Source of the DNA: Deltaproteobacteria bacterium
GTDB taxonomy: Bacteria > Myxococcota_A > Polyangia > Polyangiales > Polyangiaceae
Direction: 5' to 3'
DNA length: 64,000 bases
Assembly (NCBI GenBank): GCA_016218915.1
Contig: JACRCQ010000014.1
Location: forward strand, 17,908-81,907
A program made the position numbers and the translations under genes. Positions 26,566 to 36,239 of this stretch are shown in pieces (the stretch's first letter is position 1; each line of letters starts with the position of its first letter). The notes under the pieces were generated by a model. The model was given only the letters and a program-made list of their open reading frames with translations. It ran no database searches and was not told where the DNA came from.

Positions 26566-28002
26566 ATGGCAGGGAACGGCACCCTCGAGGAAAGGACGCA
26601 CGTTGCGGGCGGCTCAGCTGCCCCGATCCGCGCTCCGAGGCGCAGCCGTGGACCCTTGCTCATGGTGCTCGCCGCCTGGCTCGCAACCTTGGGGTTCAGC
26701 TGTGCCGAGTTCTTCGGCCGCGGCACGCAAGACGACGCCTGGGCGCTGAAGTCCCTCAAGGACTCGGCAAGCGCTCCGCCGGCCAGCATGTGTCCGCCCG
26801 GGTTTGGTGACTGCGACGACAATCCGAACAACGGCTGCGAGACCGAGTTCGAGCCCTGGGAGACGGTCTGCTCCAAGTGCGATCCCGCCTGTCCCAAAGG
26901 CTTCACCTGCCGCGAATCGGTCTGCCGTGATGCCGATCCGAGCGTGAAGATCGCTGCTGGTGGTACCCACACCTGCGCCCTACGTCGCTCAGGAGCCGTG
27001 GTCTGCTGGGGCGACAACAAGGAAGGGCAGCTCGGCGACGGGACCACGATCGGAAGAGCACGGCCTGTCCGGGTGAGAAACATCACCGATGCCATCGATC
27101 TGGCTGCGGGCGAGTCGCATACGTGCGTCGTGCGCGCCTCTGGAGCAGTCGCATGCTGGGGAGACAACGCCAACCGTCAGCTCGGCCACGACCTGGGCTC
27201 TGAGAGCCCGCTGCCTTCCCCTGTGCCCGGCATTCGCGACGCTGTCCAGATCTCCGCGGCCGTCGTTCACACCTGCGCACTGCAATCCAACGGCAAGGCC
27301 ATGTGCTGGGGGTCGAGCGAGAGCGGCCAGCTGGGCGACGGTACCGTCGATAACCGCAGCCTGCCCCCTGCTCCTGTGCTGTGGCCCCAGGTGCAGCTCC
27401 TGCAGCTCTCTGCCGGGGCAAGCCACACTTGTGCCCTCAACCGACAGGGCGTGGTCGCCTGTTGGGGGCGCAACCAGCAGGGGCAGCTCGGCGACGGCAC
27501 GATCGCTCCGCATCGTCCCACTCCCGCACCGGTCCGGGGGCTGGTGCAGGCAACGCAGGTCGCTGCAGGTGCGCTTCACACCTGCGGCGTACGGGTCAAA
27601 GGCGACGTCCTTTGCTGGGGAGCCAACAGCGAAGGGGAGCTGGGAGCCAAGGAGCCTGGCGCAAGCTCGGCCAAGCCCCTGCCCGTCGTCGGGCTCAGCG
27701 ACGTCGTGCAGGTCACGGTCGGATGGAAGCACGGCTGTGCGCGCGTGTCCGGCGGTGACGTGCTGTGCTGGGGCAACAACCAGGCAGGTCAGCTCGGAGC
27801 CGGCGACGCGCCGCGGCTCGTCAGGCCTACCAAGGTCGCAGGGCTCGGCCCGGCCATCTGGATCACCGCAGGGCACGACCACACCTGCGCCATCCTCGAA
27901 GCGCACGGCGTGCGTTGCTGGGGCGACAACACGAAGGGGCAGCTCGGCGACGGCACCCGCAAGACCAAGACCTCGCCCGTGCCGGTTGCAGGGCTGTACT
28001 GA
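26566..28002 (+). CDS. RCC1-repeat exported protein
   Basis: This 478-residue protein has a hydrophobic N-terminal segment (LLMVLAAWLATLGFSC) that is probably a lipoprotein or signal sequence. A Cys-rich module follows (GDCDDNPNNGCETEF ... CSKCDPACPKGFTC). Seven RCC1-type blades then run to the C-terminus, each with HTC(A/V), a short loop, CWG and GQLGDG, which gives a complete seven-bladed propeller. Such proteins are common on myxobacterial surfaces; ligand unknown. ATG at 26566 has no good ribosome site; ATG at 26662 would start directly at the hydrophobic segment. It converges on the next gene with six bases between stops. Confidence 0.85.
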   Translation: MAGNGTLEERTHVAGGSAAPIRAPRRSRGPLLMVLAAWLATLGFSCAEFFGRGTQDDAWALKSLKDSASAPPASMCPPGFGDCDDNPNNGCETEFEPWETVCSKCDPACPKGFTCRESVCRDADPSVKIAAGGTHTCALRRSGAVVCWGDNKEGQLGDGTTIGRARPVRVRNITDAIDLAAGESHTCVVRASGAVACWGDNANRQLGHDLGSESPLPSPVPGIRDAVQISAAVVHTCALQSNGKAMCWGSSESGQLGDGTVDNRSLPPAPVLWPQVQLLQLSAGASHTCALNRQGVVACWGRNQQGQLGDGTIAPHRPTPAPVRGLVQATQVAAGALHTCGVRVKGDVLCWGANSEGELGAKEPGASSAKPLPVVGLSDVVQVTVGWKHGCARVSGGDVLCWGNNQAGQLGAGDAPRLVRPTKVAGLGPAIWITAGHDHTCAILEAHGVRCWGDNTKGQLGDGTRKTKTSPVPVAGLY

Positions 28003-28008
28003 TTCCGG

Positions 28009-28728
28009 TCACTTCTTGGGTCGGGCCCAGACCGCGAACGTGTACCGCCCCTTGCCTTTCGAGTTCACATCCAGCTCGAAGTGCCACTCCTCGTCGTCAT
28101 CGACGCACATCGCGATTCGACTCTGCATGATCAGCGCCAGGCTCTTGGTCTCGCTCGTGGCGATGAGCGCGCCACCTTTGCGATACATGTGCATGTCGAG
28201 ATCGACCATCGAGTCGTCGCCTATTGCATAGAACCGGTAGCACATCCCCTTGCGCAGCTGGACCGCGAAGAAGTCCTTGTCGTCCCCCTTGTCTCCCTGC
28301 GACACGTCGTGCATGCGGCTCTCGACCCGGCGCGTGTACGGCAGCATGCCTGTGGGCTCGCCGCACTTGCTGACCACCGATTCGTAGTCCTTGTCGTGCT
28401 GTCCCCGCAGATCGACCGACTTCCAGCAGGTCGCATCGTCCGCTGTCGCACCTGGGAATTCGCTTGCCTGCTTGCCCGTGGGAAGGACCACCTCCAGGCG
28501 GATCGGGTTGGCGCGCGAGGAGGCGCCGACCAGCTCGTGCTCGGCAGTGGGAGGCGCGGTCACCGACGTCTTGGGTACAGTCGTGGAAGCGGATGGGGGC
28601 GCGACCGGGCCCGCGCTCGCCGTAGGCGGAGCCGCAGCCGGCAGGTTCGCCGCAGGACTCGGTGTTCCACCGCATCCAACCATCGCGCACAACGCCACAG
28701 CAAACGGGAGGGCAGGCAATCGTGTCAT
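28009..28728 (-). CDS. Lipoprotein of unknown function
   Basis: This 239-residue protein has a lipoprotein signal (LPFAVALCAMVGC, Cys near 19). A Pro/Ala/Ser/Thr-rich spacer runs to about residue 65, followed by a compact domain of about 170 residues with three Cys and a strand-rich end (HFELDVNSKGKGRYTFAVWA). ATG at 28728 is used; GTG just before it is also possible. It lies 48 nt downstream of the efflux operon on the same strand, and a GATATC hexamer in the gap could be part of its own promoter. Confidence 0.62.
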   Translation of the reverse strand: MTRLPALPFAVALCAMVGCGGTPSPAANLPAAAPPTASAGPVAPPSASTTVPKTSVTAPPTAEHELVGASSRANPIRLEVVLPTGKQASEFPGATADDATCWKSVDLRGQHDKDYESVVSKCGEPTGMLPYTRRVESRMHDVSQGDKGDDKDFFAVQLRKGMCYRFYAIGDDSMVDLDMHMYRKGGALIATSETKSLALIMQSRIAMCVDDDEEWHFELDVNSKGKGRYTFAVWARPKK

Positions 28729-28776
28729 CACGGCGGAAGATATCGTTTCGCCGCAAATGCCACAAGGGAGTGGCCG

Positions 28777-31700
28777 CTACGCAGCGCCGCGCACCGACGG
28801 CGGCGCCTCGTGCAGCGTCTTGCCCAGAATGACTCGCATGACACCGGGAAACACGAAAAGGGTGAGCAACGTGGATATCGCAATGCCCGCTACCACCACG
28901 GTCGCCAGCGGACGCTGGACTTCGGACCCGGCGCCGTTCGAGAGAGCCATGGGCATGAAGCCGAACGCTGCCACCGCCGCAGTGGTGAGCACGGCTCGGG
29001 CCGTGTGCGCTGCGCCCTCCACAATCGCTTCGTCCACAGGCGTGCCCTGCATGAAGCGCGCACGGATGTCCGTTCCCATCACCACGCCGTTGAGCACCGA
29101 GACTCCAGCGAGCGCGATGAATCCAACCGCCGCCGGTATGCTGAAGGAAAGGCCCCTTCCCACCAGCCCGAGCATGCCCCCGGTCAACGCAAACGGCACG
29201 ATCAGGAACACTGCTGCGGCGTACCGTACCCGCCCGAAGGTCCACAGCAGCATGGCGAAGATGATCCCAAGCGCCAAGGGAACCACCAGCCCGAGCCGCT
29301 TCTGCGCGCGCTCGAAGTTCTCGAACTGCCCTCCCCATTCGATCGTGTAGCTCGAAGGAATCTGCACGCTCTGCTTGACCTTCTCCCTCGCCTCCGCCAC
29401 CCAGCTCACCAGGTCCCTGCCCCGCAGGTTCACGTCCACTCGCACCGTGCGGTGCAGCCCCTCGCGCCGAACCTGCGCTGGCCCTTCCGTCTCCTCGATG
29501 TCCGCCACTTCCGATAGCGGTACCTGGATTCCGCCTGCTGCCTCGACGAACAGGTCGCCGATCGCATCCGGTGTCGGCGATCGGGGCGGCACCATCAGGT
29601 GCAGCTCGAATCGACGGTGCCCTTCGTAGATCCAGCCGACATGCACCCCGGTGCGCGCAGCTTCCAGCGCGGCAAAGGCGTCCTCGACTCTGACCCCGTA
29701 GCGCGCGAGCCGCACGCGGTCCGGCCTCACCGACAGCGACGGCAGGCCGAGCAGCCGCTCGACCCTGACGTCCCCTGAGCCGGGAACGGTCCGCACCACC
29801 GCTCCAACCTGCTCGCTGAGCGACTTGAGCTGCGCCAGATCATCGCCGTACAACGCGATCTGCACATCTGCGCGCGATCCGCTGATCAGCTCGTTGGTCT
29901 TGTCCTCGATCGGCTGCGAGATCGAAACGAACGTGCCTGGCACCTCCGATTCGATGGCGGTCTTGAGCACTTCGGAGAACGAGTCGAGGTCTTTGGCCGT
30001 GGTCCATTCCTTCTTGGGACGCAGGTGTGCGAACATGTCGCCGCTCTCGTTGCCCACCGGATCGACCGCGACCTCGGCGCGTCCTGTCATTCCGAGCGTG
30101 GTGATCACCTCCGGGTACCGGCGCAGCACGCGCTCCACCCGCAGGTCCAGATCCCGGGCCTGATCGAGGCTGATCGAAGGCGCCCTGCGGATCGTGACCA
30201 CGATGTCGCCTTCGTCGATGCGCGGCATGAAGTCCGCGCCCGCGCGCGCCACCAGCACCCCGCTGATCGCGAGCGCCACGGCCGAAGCCCCCAGCAGGGG
30301 CCATCGTGCACGGATCGCAGCCGGAAGCATCTTCTTGTAGCGCGAAGTGAGCGCGCTGACCCACCGCGGCCCATGCCCCTTGGGTGGCGCCACCACCAGC
30401 GAGAGCACCGCAGGGAAGAACAGCACCGAGTAGACCACGGCCCCGAACAGGGCGCAGGCCATGGTCACCGCCATCGGCCGGAACATCTTCCCCTCGATGC
30501 CCTCGAGCGTCAGCAAGGGGAGGTAGACCAGCATGATGATCACCACCGAGAACGCAACCGGCCTCGCGATCGCTCCTGCAGCGCTCGCGTACTGCTCCTG
30601 ACGGAGCTTTCCCGATAGCTGCGTCCCTGCCACCGCAGCCATCACCGCCTCGAGCATCACGATCGGCCCATCCACGAGGAAGCCGAAGTCGATCGCTCCC
30701 AGGCTCATCAGGTCGCCCGTCACGTCGAACGCGTGCATGCCGAACAAGGCAATGGCCATGGAAGCCGGAATGCCCAGGACCACGGCCAGCGCCCCGCGAA
30801 ATGTGCCCAGGAACAGCGCGAGCACCACGAGTACGACCAGGGCGCCTTCCACCAGGTTGGTCATGACCGTGGTCAGCGTGCGCCCCACGAAGTCGGCACG
30901 ATCGTAGATAGGCTCGATCAGCACCCCAGGGGGCAGCTCACGCTGGATCTCTGCGACGCGACGCTTGACCGCGTGGACGACGTCGCGGCTGTTGGCCCCG
31001 AGCAGCATCATCACCACGCCTGTGACCGCTTCGCCTTCCCCGTCGCGCGTGATGACCCCGTAGCGCAACGCCGCCCCGACTCTCACCTGCCCGAGCTGCT
31101 TTGCCAGCAGCGCCGTGCCGTCGGGATTGGTGCGCAGCACCACATTGCCTATGTCCGCCTCGTTCTTCAGGACCCCTATGCCCAGGATCGTGTAGGACTC
31201 CGATGCCCGATCGATGTACCCGCCGCCGATGTTGAGGTTGGCTCGCTCGATCGCTTCGGCAATTCCCCGCAGGGTCAGATCGTGCGCGTGGACGCGCGCA
31301 GTATCCACGACCACCTGGAACTGCTTGAGCTCCCCGCCCATCGTGTTGACCTCGATGATGCCGGGGATCCCGCGCAGCCGCGGCACGATGTCCCAGTCGA
31401 GGATCGTGCGCAGCTGCATCGGCGAGTGATGATCGGAGCGCACCACGAACTGGTAGATCTCGCCGAGCCCGCTCGATACCGGCGCCAGCTGCGGCTTCTG
31501 CGCCGACTTCGGCAGATCCCCCTCTACCTGCCTCATGCGCTCGAGCACCAGCTGGCGCGCGAACCAGATGTCCGTGCCGTCCCGGAAGACCAGCGTGACC
31601 GCAGACAGGCCGGATCTCGACACGGATCGCATCTTCTGCAGCTTCGGCACCCCGTTGAGCGCCGTCTCGATCGGAAAGGTCACCAGCCTCTCGACCTCCA

Positions 31701-31875
31701 CAGGCGAAAGGCCCGGCGCATCCGTCAGCACCGATACCTGGATCGTCGACACGTCCGGCACTGCGTCGATCGGAAGGACCGACGCTGCATATCCTCCAGC
31801 CGCCAGCAGCAGCACCAGCAGAGCTGCTACCAGGATCCGGTGCTGGATGGCCGTGGCTACGATCTTCGCCAGCAT
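28777..31875 (-). CDS. Heavy-metal efflux RND transporter (CusA/CzcA family)
   Basis: This 1032-residue protein is the full length for HME-RND pumps. It has the N-terminal helix and SVLPIDAVPDVSTIQVSV start typical of CusA/CzcA, two large periplasmic loops, and 12 predicted membrane helices in two groups. The helix 4 motif GAIDFGFLVDGPIVMLEA carries the proton-relay Asp. It is the inner-membrane pump of a tripartite exporter that uses the proton gradient to expel metal ions. The metal (Cu/Ag or Zn/Co/Cd) cannot be decided by eye. It follows the adaptor gene by three bases. Confidence 0.93.
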   Translation of the reverse strand: MLAKIVATAIQHRILVAALLVLLLAAGGYAASVLPIDAVPDVSTIQVSVLTDAPGLSPVEVERLVTFPIETALNGVPKLQKMRSVSRSGLSAVTLVFRDGTDIWFARQLVLERMRQVEGDLPKSAQKPQLAPVSSGLGEIYQFVVRSDHHSPMQLRTILDWDIVPRLRGIPGIIEVNTMGGELKQFQVVVDTARVHAHDLTLRGIAEAIERANLNIGGGYIDRASESYTILGIGVLKNEADIGNVVLRTNPDGTALLAKQLGQVRVGAALRYGVITRDGEGEAVTGVVMMLLGANSRDVVHAVKRRVAEIQRELPPGVLIEPIYDRADFVGRTLTTVMTNLVEGALVVLVVLALFLGTFRGALAVVLGIPASMAIALFGMHAFDVTGDLMSLGAIDFGFLVDGPIVMLEAVMAAVAGTQLSGKLRQEQYASAAGAIARPVAFSVVIIMLVYLPLLTLEGIEGKMFRPMAVTMACALFGAVVYSVLFFPAVLSLVVAPPKGHGPRWVSALTSRYKKMLPAAIRARWPLLGASAVALAISGVLVARAGADFMPRIDEGDIVVTIRRAPSISLDQARDLDLRVERVLRRYPEVITTLGMTGRAEVAVDPVGNESGDMFAHLRPKKEWTTAKDLDSFSEVLKTAIESEVPGTFVSISQPIEDKTNELISGSRADVQIALYGDDLAQLKSLSEQVGAVVRTVPGSGDVRVERLLGLPSLSVRPDRVRLARYGVRVEDAFAALEAARTGVHVGWIYEGHRRFELHLMVPPRSPTPDAIGDLFVEAAGGIQVPLSEVADIEETEGPAQVRREGLHRTVRVDVNLRGRDLVSWVAEAREKVKQSVQIPSSYTIEWGGQFENFERAQKRLGLVVPLALGIIFAMLLWTFGRVRYAAAVFLIVPFALTGGMLGLVGRGLSFSIPAAVGFIALAGVSVLNGVVMGTDIRARFMQGTPVDEAIVEGAAHTARAVLTTAAVAAFGFMPMALSNGAGSEVQRPLATVVVAGIAISTLLTLFVFPGVMRVILGKTLHEAPPSVRGAA

Positions 31876-31878
31876 GAT

Positions 31879-33084
31879 CTACCGGAACAGCTCGGACTTC
31901 ATCGCGAACACGCCCTCGGTCACCACCAGCTCGCCCAACGCCAATCCGCTGACCACCTGAACCCGCGTTCCATCGCTCAACCCAAGCTCTATCTTCCGGG
32001 GCTCCACCCTCGTCTCGGTCAAGAGCACGAAGACCGTCGGCACGCCGTCAATCCGGGTCACCGCCGACATCGGCACGTGCAGCACATTGGAGGCAGGCGC
32101 CGTGGTGTGGACCCGCGCCATCACGGATTGGCCGGGACGCAACAGACCCTGCGCGTTGTCCACCTCGATCCGCACGGCTGCACTCCGCGTGTCGAGGTCG
32201 ATCACGTCCCCCACATAGGCAACCTTGCCGTGCTCCACTGCCTTGCGATCGGTCTGGGGAGCCAGATCCACCACGTCTCCAGGGCGGATCGCGGACAGCT
32301 CGCGCTCGAACACGGCCAGCTCCACCCAGACGCGACTCAAGTCCGCCACGCGAAATGCCGTGTGGCTCGGCTCCAGGCTCTGGCCCCGGTAGATGCTCGA
32401 CTCCACCACCTTGCCGTCGATCGGGCTGCGCAGCAGCAGCACCCCCAGCTCTGCGCCGATGCCCTGGCCACCCAACGCCCGGACTGCCTGCTCCGCCGCG
32501 TGCAGCTCCGCCCGAGCCGCCTCGGCTTGCGCATGCGCCAGCTCCGCATCGCGCTCCGATGACACGCGGGCATCTGCAAGACCCCGCTCCCGCTTCTCGT
32601 TGGCGCTCGCCGCCTGCGCGTGGGCTCTCGCTGTCAGCGCTGCCGATTGCGTACGCCCGAGCTCTGCGCTCTCCAGCTCTGCCAGCGCGTCTCCCGCCTT
32701 CACCCGGTCGCCTGGGACCTTGAAGATCTTGCGCACCCGGCCGTTGATTCGCGCACCGATGGCTGCCACCAGCTTCGGATCGAATCGTACCGTGCCCGTC
32801 ACCGTGATCGTCGGGACGATCTCGCCCATGACCGCGGGCGAAGTCTTCATCCCGGAGCGACGTGCGAACTCGGGGGAGAAGCGCACGGCACTGCCTTCGA
32901 TCCAGGGAACATCGCGCGAGGGAGCTACAGCCGCGCTGTGCGCGACGCGATGCCGCAGCCCCCAGACGAGGCCCACGACTGCGACTGCTCCAACCGCTGC
33001 CGCAATCAACACCGGTATGCGCCGACGCCCCTTTCGCTTGGCCGGGGCAACGGGTGCGGGGATTGTTTCCGTGGTTTGCGTCAC
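31879..33084 (-). CDS. RND efflux periplasmic adaptor (CusB/CzcB family)
   Basis: This 401-residue membrane-fusion protein has one N-terminal membrane segment (IPVLIAAAVGAVAVVGLVWGL). A split lipoyl domain (RINGRVRKIFKVPGDRVKAGDALAELES ... LLLRSPIDGKVVESSIYRGQSL) flanks a long Ala-rich helical hairpin, followed by beta-barrel and membrane-proximal domains. It bridges the RND pump and the outer-membrane channel. I chose GTG at 33084 because it overlaps the channel gene's stop as GTGA; an upstream frame would add a basic leader from the neighbouring reading frame. Confidence 0.92.
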   Translation of the reverse strand: MTQTTETIPAPVAPAKRKGRRRIPVLIAAAVGAVAVVGLVWGLRHRVAHSAAVAPSRDVPWIEGSAVRFSPEFARRSGMKTSPAVMGEIVPTITVTGTVRFDPKLVAAIGARINGRVRKIFKVPGDRVKAGDALAELESAELGRTQSAALTARAHAQAASANEKRERGLADARVSSERDAELAHAQAEAARAELHAAEQAVRALGGQGIGAELGVLLLRSPIDGKVVESSIYRGQSLEPSHTAFRVADLSRVWVELAVFERELSAIRPGDVVDLAPQTDRKAVEHGKVAYVGDVIDLDTRSAAVRIEVDNAQGLLRPGQSVMARVHTTAPASNVLHVPMSAVTRIDGVPTVFVLLTETRVEPRKIELGLSDGTRVQVVSGLALGELVVTEGVFAMKSELFR

Positions 33085-34388
33085 GGCGGCCACCCTCCTG
33101 CTGCCTGCTCGAGCGCGATGCGATCGAGCCACGCGGCTTCCAGGGCTTCGAGCCGCAGCGCCCTGGCACGCACCAGATCCCGCGCCGCCGCCGTCACGCG
33201 AAACACGTCGAATCGCCCCGAGCGCCAGCCTGTCTCGATCAAGCTCAGGTTGCGCTCGGCAGCCGGTATCGCCTGGTCGCGCAGCAGCGTCAGCTCGCTC
33301 CGCCTCGCCTCGTACGACGCCCGCGCAGCCGTTACCTCGCGCTCGATGCGCCGTTGATCCAGCTCCAGCCGCGAACGCTCCGTGTCCAGCTCCCGCGCCG
33401 CTACCGCCCGCAACGTCTGGTTGCGCTGGGCCACCGGAAGCTCCACCGATGCCCCGACGCTCCAGAACATCGCCGAGTAAGGGGCCGCGTCCACGCCCGT
33501 GTACACCCCGATCTTCGGGAATACCTCGCGATCCAGCCGCTCGTCGGTCGCCTCGATCAGCTGCATCCGATGCCGCGTCGCTGCCAGCTCCGGTCGCGTC
33601 CTGTACGCGTGCTCGATGAGCATCGCAAGGGGAGGAGGCGGTGGCGGCAGCTCCGCCCGCGTCGTCAGTACCAGCTTCTGGTCCCCTCGAAGATCCAGGA
33701 CCTCCCGCAACCCCATCTGGTGACCGTCCCGCTCGCGCACAGCACCTTCCAGCCCGGCCTGGATCTGCACGACCTCCAATCGCGCTGTCTCCACGTCGAT
33801 GTCCCCTGCCGCCCCTGCCGAGCTGCGCTCCTGCGCGGCTGCCATCACGCGCTTGGCGATGACCAGCGACTCCGCGGTCTCATCCACGCGCTGCTGCGCG
33901 ATGATCGCCGCCAGGTACAGCTTCCAGGCCAGAAGCCCGGCATAGAAGCGCACGACCTCAGCGTCGGCTTGCGCAGAGCGAGCTCGCAACCCAGCCTCGC
34001 GCACCCGTGCAGATGGCGCTCCCCCCACGTCGAACAGGAAGTCGACCGTGGCTCCGTAGCCAAGGTGCTGCACCGGGTAGGTCGACTGGGGAAGCGAAGG
34101 GCGAGCCTCCAGAGTCAATCGCGGATTCGCGGGAAGAACGAGGCCCGCTCCGACGCGTGTGGCTTCGGCCTCCCGGACGCGCAGCTGGGCCAGCTTCACT
34201 TCGGGCGCGCGAGCCCGCCCCATGCGGATGGCTTGTTCGAGCGAAAGGTACACCGAACCGGCTGAAACTGTCGCGGCCGGAGCTGCTTCCGCAGGTCTCT
34301 CCTGTGCGTTTCCTCGCTCCGCGTAGAGAGCTGGCGCCGACACAAACGTGCACAAGACCAGGCGGGTGAGCCAGGAGGGACGCGACAT
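33081..34388 (-). CDS. TolC-like outer-membrane efflux channel (CusC/CzcC family)
   Basis: This 435-residue protein has a signal peptide (LVLCTFVSAPALYA). It contains two outer-membrane efflux domains with the long helices of the TolC fold (LEQAIRMGRARAPEVKLAQLRVREAEA; ... TARLEVVQIQAGLEGAVRERDG) and the characteristic VELPVAQRNQ strand-turn. It completes the three-part metal exporter. It is the first gene of the operon. No ribosome site is visible before its ATG; a palindrome occupies that place instead. Confidence 0.88.
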   Translation of the reverse strand: MSRPSWLTRLVLCTFVSAPALYAERGNAQERPAEAAPAATVSAGSVYLSLEQAIRMGRARAPEVKLAQLRVREAEATRVGAGLVLPANPRLTLEARPSLPQSTYPVQHLGYGATVDFLFDVGGAPSARVREAGLRARSAQADAEVVRFYAGLLAWKLYLAAIIAQQRVDETAESLVIAKRVMAAAQERSSAGAAGDIDVETARLEVVQIQAGLEGAVRERDGHQMGLREVLDLRGDQKLVLTTRAELPPPPPPLAMLIEHAYRTRPELAATRHRMQLIEATDERLDREVFPKIGVYTGVDAAPYSAMFWSVGASVELPVAQRNQTLRAVAARELDTERSRLELDQRRIEREVTAARASYEARRSELTLLRDQAIPAAERNLSLIETGWRSGRFDVFRVTAAARDLVRARALRLEALEAAWLDRIALEQAAGGWPP

Positions 34389-34391
34389 GCA

Positions 34392-34409
34392 GATTAAGAG
34401 ACCTTAATC
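34392..34409. promoter_or_regulatory. Palindrome before the metal-efflux operon, candidate operator
   Basis: GATTAAG and CTTAATC form a perfect 7-bp inverted repeat around a 4-base centre, ending three bases before the ATG of the channel gene. It is strikingly AT-rich against the surrounding GC-rich DNA and covers the position expected for the ribosome site. No regulator gene is adjacent. Confidence 0.4.
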
Positions 34410-34506
34410 CAGCCACGCCAAGGTGCAAGGACCATCCGGCCTGCGGGAAGAAAGAGGCTCGGATCGCCCAAAGAAAGCGGCTGGTTGAAGGTCTCCGGCG
34501 GCTCGC

Positions 34507-36162
34507 TCACAACCTCCTGACCGTGCGCCGCTCCGGATCAGCGCAGACCCCTTCGCCGAACTGGCGAGCCTCTTGTCCGGTCCCCGTGGCCTCTACGCCC
34601 CGGGCGATCCAGAGGTTGGGGAGATTGGGCGATCGGAACAGAGCGCGCGCCTGCTCGACCGTCACCTGGTGGTGCGGGCTGAGGTCGAGCTCGACCAGGC
34701 TTGTCAACGTATGGCTCGCCGCCAAGGCCTCGAATGCGGTCCCCGTGGCACTTCGGTGTGGCAGCAGGAGGCTCTGGAGATTCGTCAGCGCCGGATTCGA
34801 AGCCAGTGCCGCAACGAGCGCAGGTGTGCCTGTCGCCAGCTTCAACTCCAGTCGCTTGAGTCGCTCCATGGGCGCACTAGCAAGCTTGACGGCTTCCGGG
34901 TTGGCCAGGTCGGCCGTGAGGACCAGCTCCTCCAGCCCCGCGAGCCCAGGCCATTGCGATAGCCGCTCGATGTGCCGTGGCGCGATCGGCCCTTCCGCGA
35001 TGCGAAGCCGTCGAAGAGCGGGCAGCATCGGCAGCTCAAAGAGCGGATCGAGCCGTTCAGCCGTGGGCTGGAGGACCTGGATCTCGAGCGTTCTCAACGC
35101 TGCGAGGCCGCCCGACTCGAGCAAGGCTCTCACCGGCGTGAGATCCTCGAGGTAGAAGAACAGGCGCAGCGTCAGCGCCTCGAGGCGGGCGAACGACGGA
35201 AGCTGATCGGCCAGACGCGCGAGCGCGCTGTTCGTGTGAACTCCTACGTCGAGGCGCCGGAGCGACGGAAGCTTCAGCTCCGGGACGCCCTCGGCGAGAT
35301 CGATGCGCAGATCTTCGCAGCGCGTGAGAGGGCCGGCGAGCAGCGGAGCTGCCGCAGCCTTCAGCTCGTTGTCGCTCACGTCGAGGAGCCTCAGGTGCTC
35401 AAGATGCGCCGACTCGGCGAGCGCTTTCCACCCCTCAGGCGTAACCAGCCGGCTCAGAGCAAGGTCGAGGTGCGTGATCCGCGCGAGCGCCTCGCTGCGC
35501 ACGAGCTGCTGGATTCCCTCGTCATCGACATCGTTCGCACGGAAGCTGAGGCTTCGGAGCGCGGGCAGGCCAGGAGAATGGACGATCTCGCCGAGTTGCT
35601 GGGACTTCAAGCGACACGCGCCCAAGCCCAGGTGCTCGAGGTTGCCGAGCGACGTGGGGCCGCTCAGGGGCGACGTCTTCGCCTTGGTTGCCAACAGCTC
35701 GAGCCGCCGCAGGCGCGAGACGTGCGGGCTCTTCACCAGGGCCGCGAGTCCCGCGCCGATGGCAACGCCAGTGAAGTCCAGCCCGGCAGCCCGGGCGAGC
35801 TGAGGCTGCTTGACCAACGCCTTGACGTCGCCAGCCTTCATCTCGAGATTCCGCATCACGATCCCCGTCACTGGCGCGTCCGCAAGTCCCGGCAGCTCCA
35901 GGATCCTGAGAGCCCCGCCGTTGAGGGCCTCCCGAATCAGGGGATCGCTGTGCTCACGCTTGACCGTGGGCACGCACGGCGAGAGCCCGTTCCAGCCGTC
36001 GCTTTCCCAGAAGTCCAAGGCGATGCCCATGTCTCCATCCTCCGTCTCCTCGACGGAGATCAGGCGACCCAACGCGCAGGCTCGTCGTGCTTCACCCGGA
36101 ACCTTGTCGAGCATCGCAAGGCGGCGACGATTCCTCTCGAGCAGATCCATCCCCATCCTCAT
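34507..36162 (-). CDS. Leucine-rich-repeat protein, cytoplasmic
   Basis: This 551-residue protein has no signal peptide or membrane segment. From about residue 85 to 525 it is a series of leucine-rich repeats (LRILELPGLADAPV, LRRLELLATKAKT, LEHLGLGACRLKSQQ, LRSLSFRANDVDDEG, LRLLDVSDNELKAAAA, LKRLELKLATGTP, LVELDLSPHH). They show the LxxLxLxxN-type pattern of bacterial LRR proteins common in Polyangiales. Such proteins are expected to bind other proteins; the partner is unknown. I chose ATG at 36162; ATG at 36156 and 36150 lie in frame just downstream. A TATACT hexamer lies about 30 nt upstream. Confidence 0.75.
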   Translation of the reverse strand: MRMGMDLLERNRRRLAMLDKVPGEARRACALGRLISVEETEDGDMGIALDFWESDGWNGLSPCVPTVKREHSDPLIREALNGGALRILELPGLADAPVTGIVMRNLEMKAGDVKALVKQPQLARAAGLDFTGVAIGAGLAALVKSPHVSRLRRLELLATKAKTSPLSGPTSLGNLEHLGLGACRLKSQQLGEIVHSPGLPALRSLSFRANDVDDEGIQQLVRSEALARITHLDLALSRLVTPEGWKALAESAHLEHLRLLDVSDNELKAAAAPLLAGPLTRCEDLRIDLAEGVPELKLPSLRRLDVGVHTNSALARLADQLPSFARLEALTLRLFFYLEDLTPVRALLESGGLAALRTLEIQVLQPTAERLDPLFELPMLPALRRLRIAEGPIAPRHIERLSQWPGLAGLEELVLTADLANPEAVKLASAPMERLKRLELKLATGTPALVAALASNPALTNLQSLLLPHRSATGTAFEALAASHTLTSLVELDLSPHHQVTVEQARALFRSPNLPNLWIARGVEATGTGQEARQFGEGVCADPERRTVRRL

Positions 36163-36195
36163 ATCCCTACTACAGCTCGGCACGGGCGCGAGTGT

Positions 36196-36201
36196 AGTAT
36201 A
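36196..36201 (-). promoter_or_regulatory. -10-like hexamer for the LRR gene
   Basis: TATACT on the minus strand lies 33 nt before the LRR ATG at 36162, just past the hairpin that ends the KAS III operon. No clear -35 is visible. Confidence 0.35.
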
Positions 36202-36206
36202 CGACG

Positions 36207-36235
36207 CTCGCGCGCAAACCTGGAACGCGCGCGAG
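36207..36235 (-). terminator. Hairpin after the KAS III operon
   Basis: A perfect 9-bp stem (CTCGCGCGC / GCGCGCGAG) with an 11-base loop lies four bases after the KAS III stop codon. There is no T-tract, so it would act as a pause, a factor-dependent end or an mRNA 3' stabiliser. Confidence 0.5.
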
Positions 36236-36239
36236 ACGG

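Noticed and set aside
34390..34430. CueR-type operator before the metal-efflux operon
   Set aside because: ACCTT and AAGGT are present but 14 bases apart; the known CueR dyad has a shorter interval, and no MerR-family gene is adjacent.
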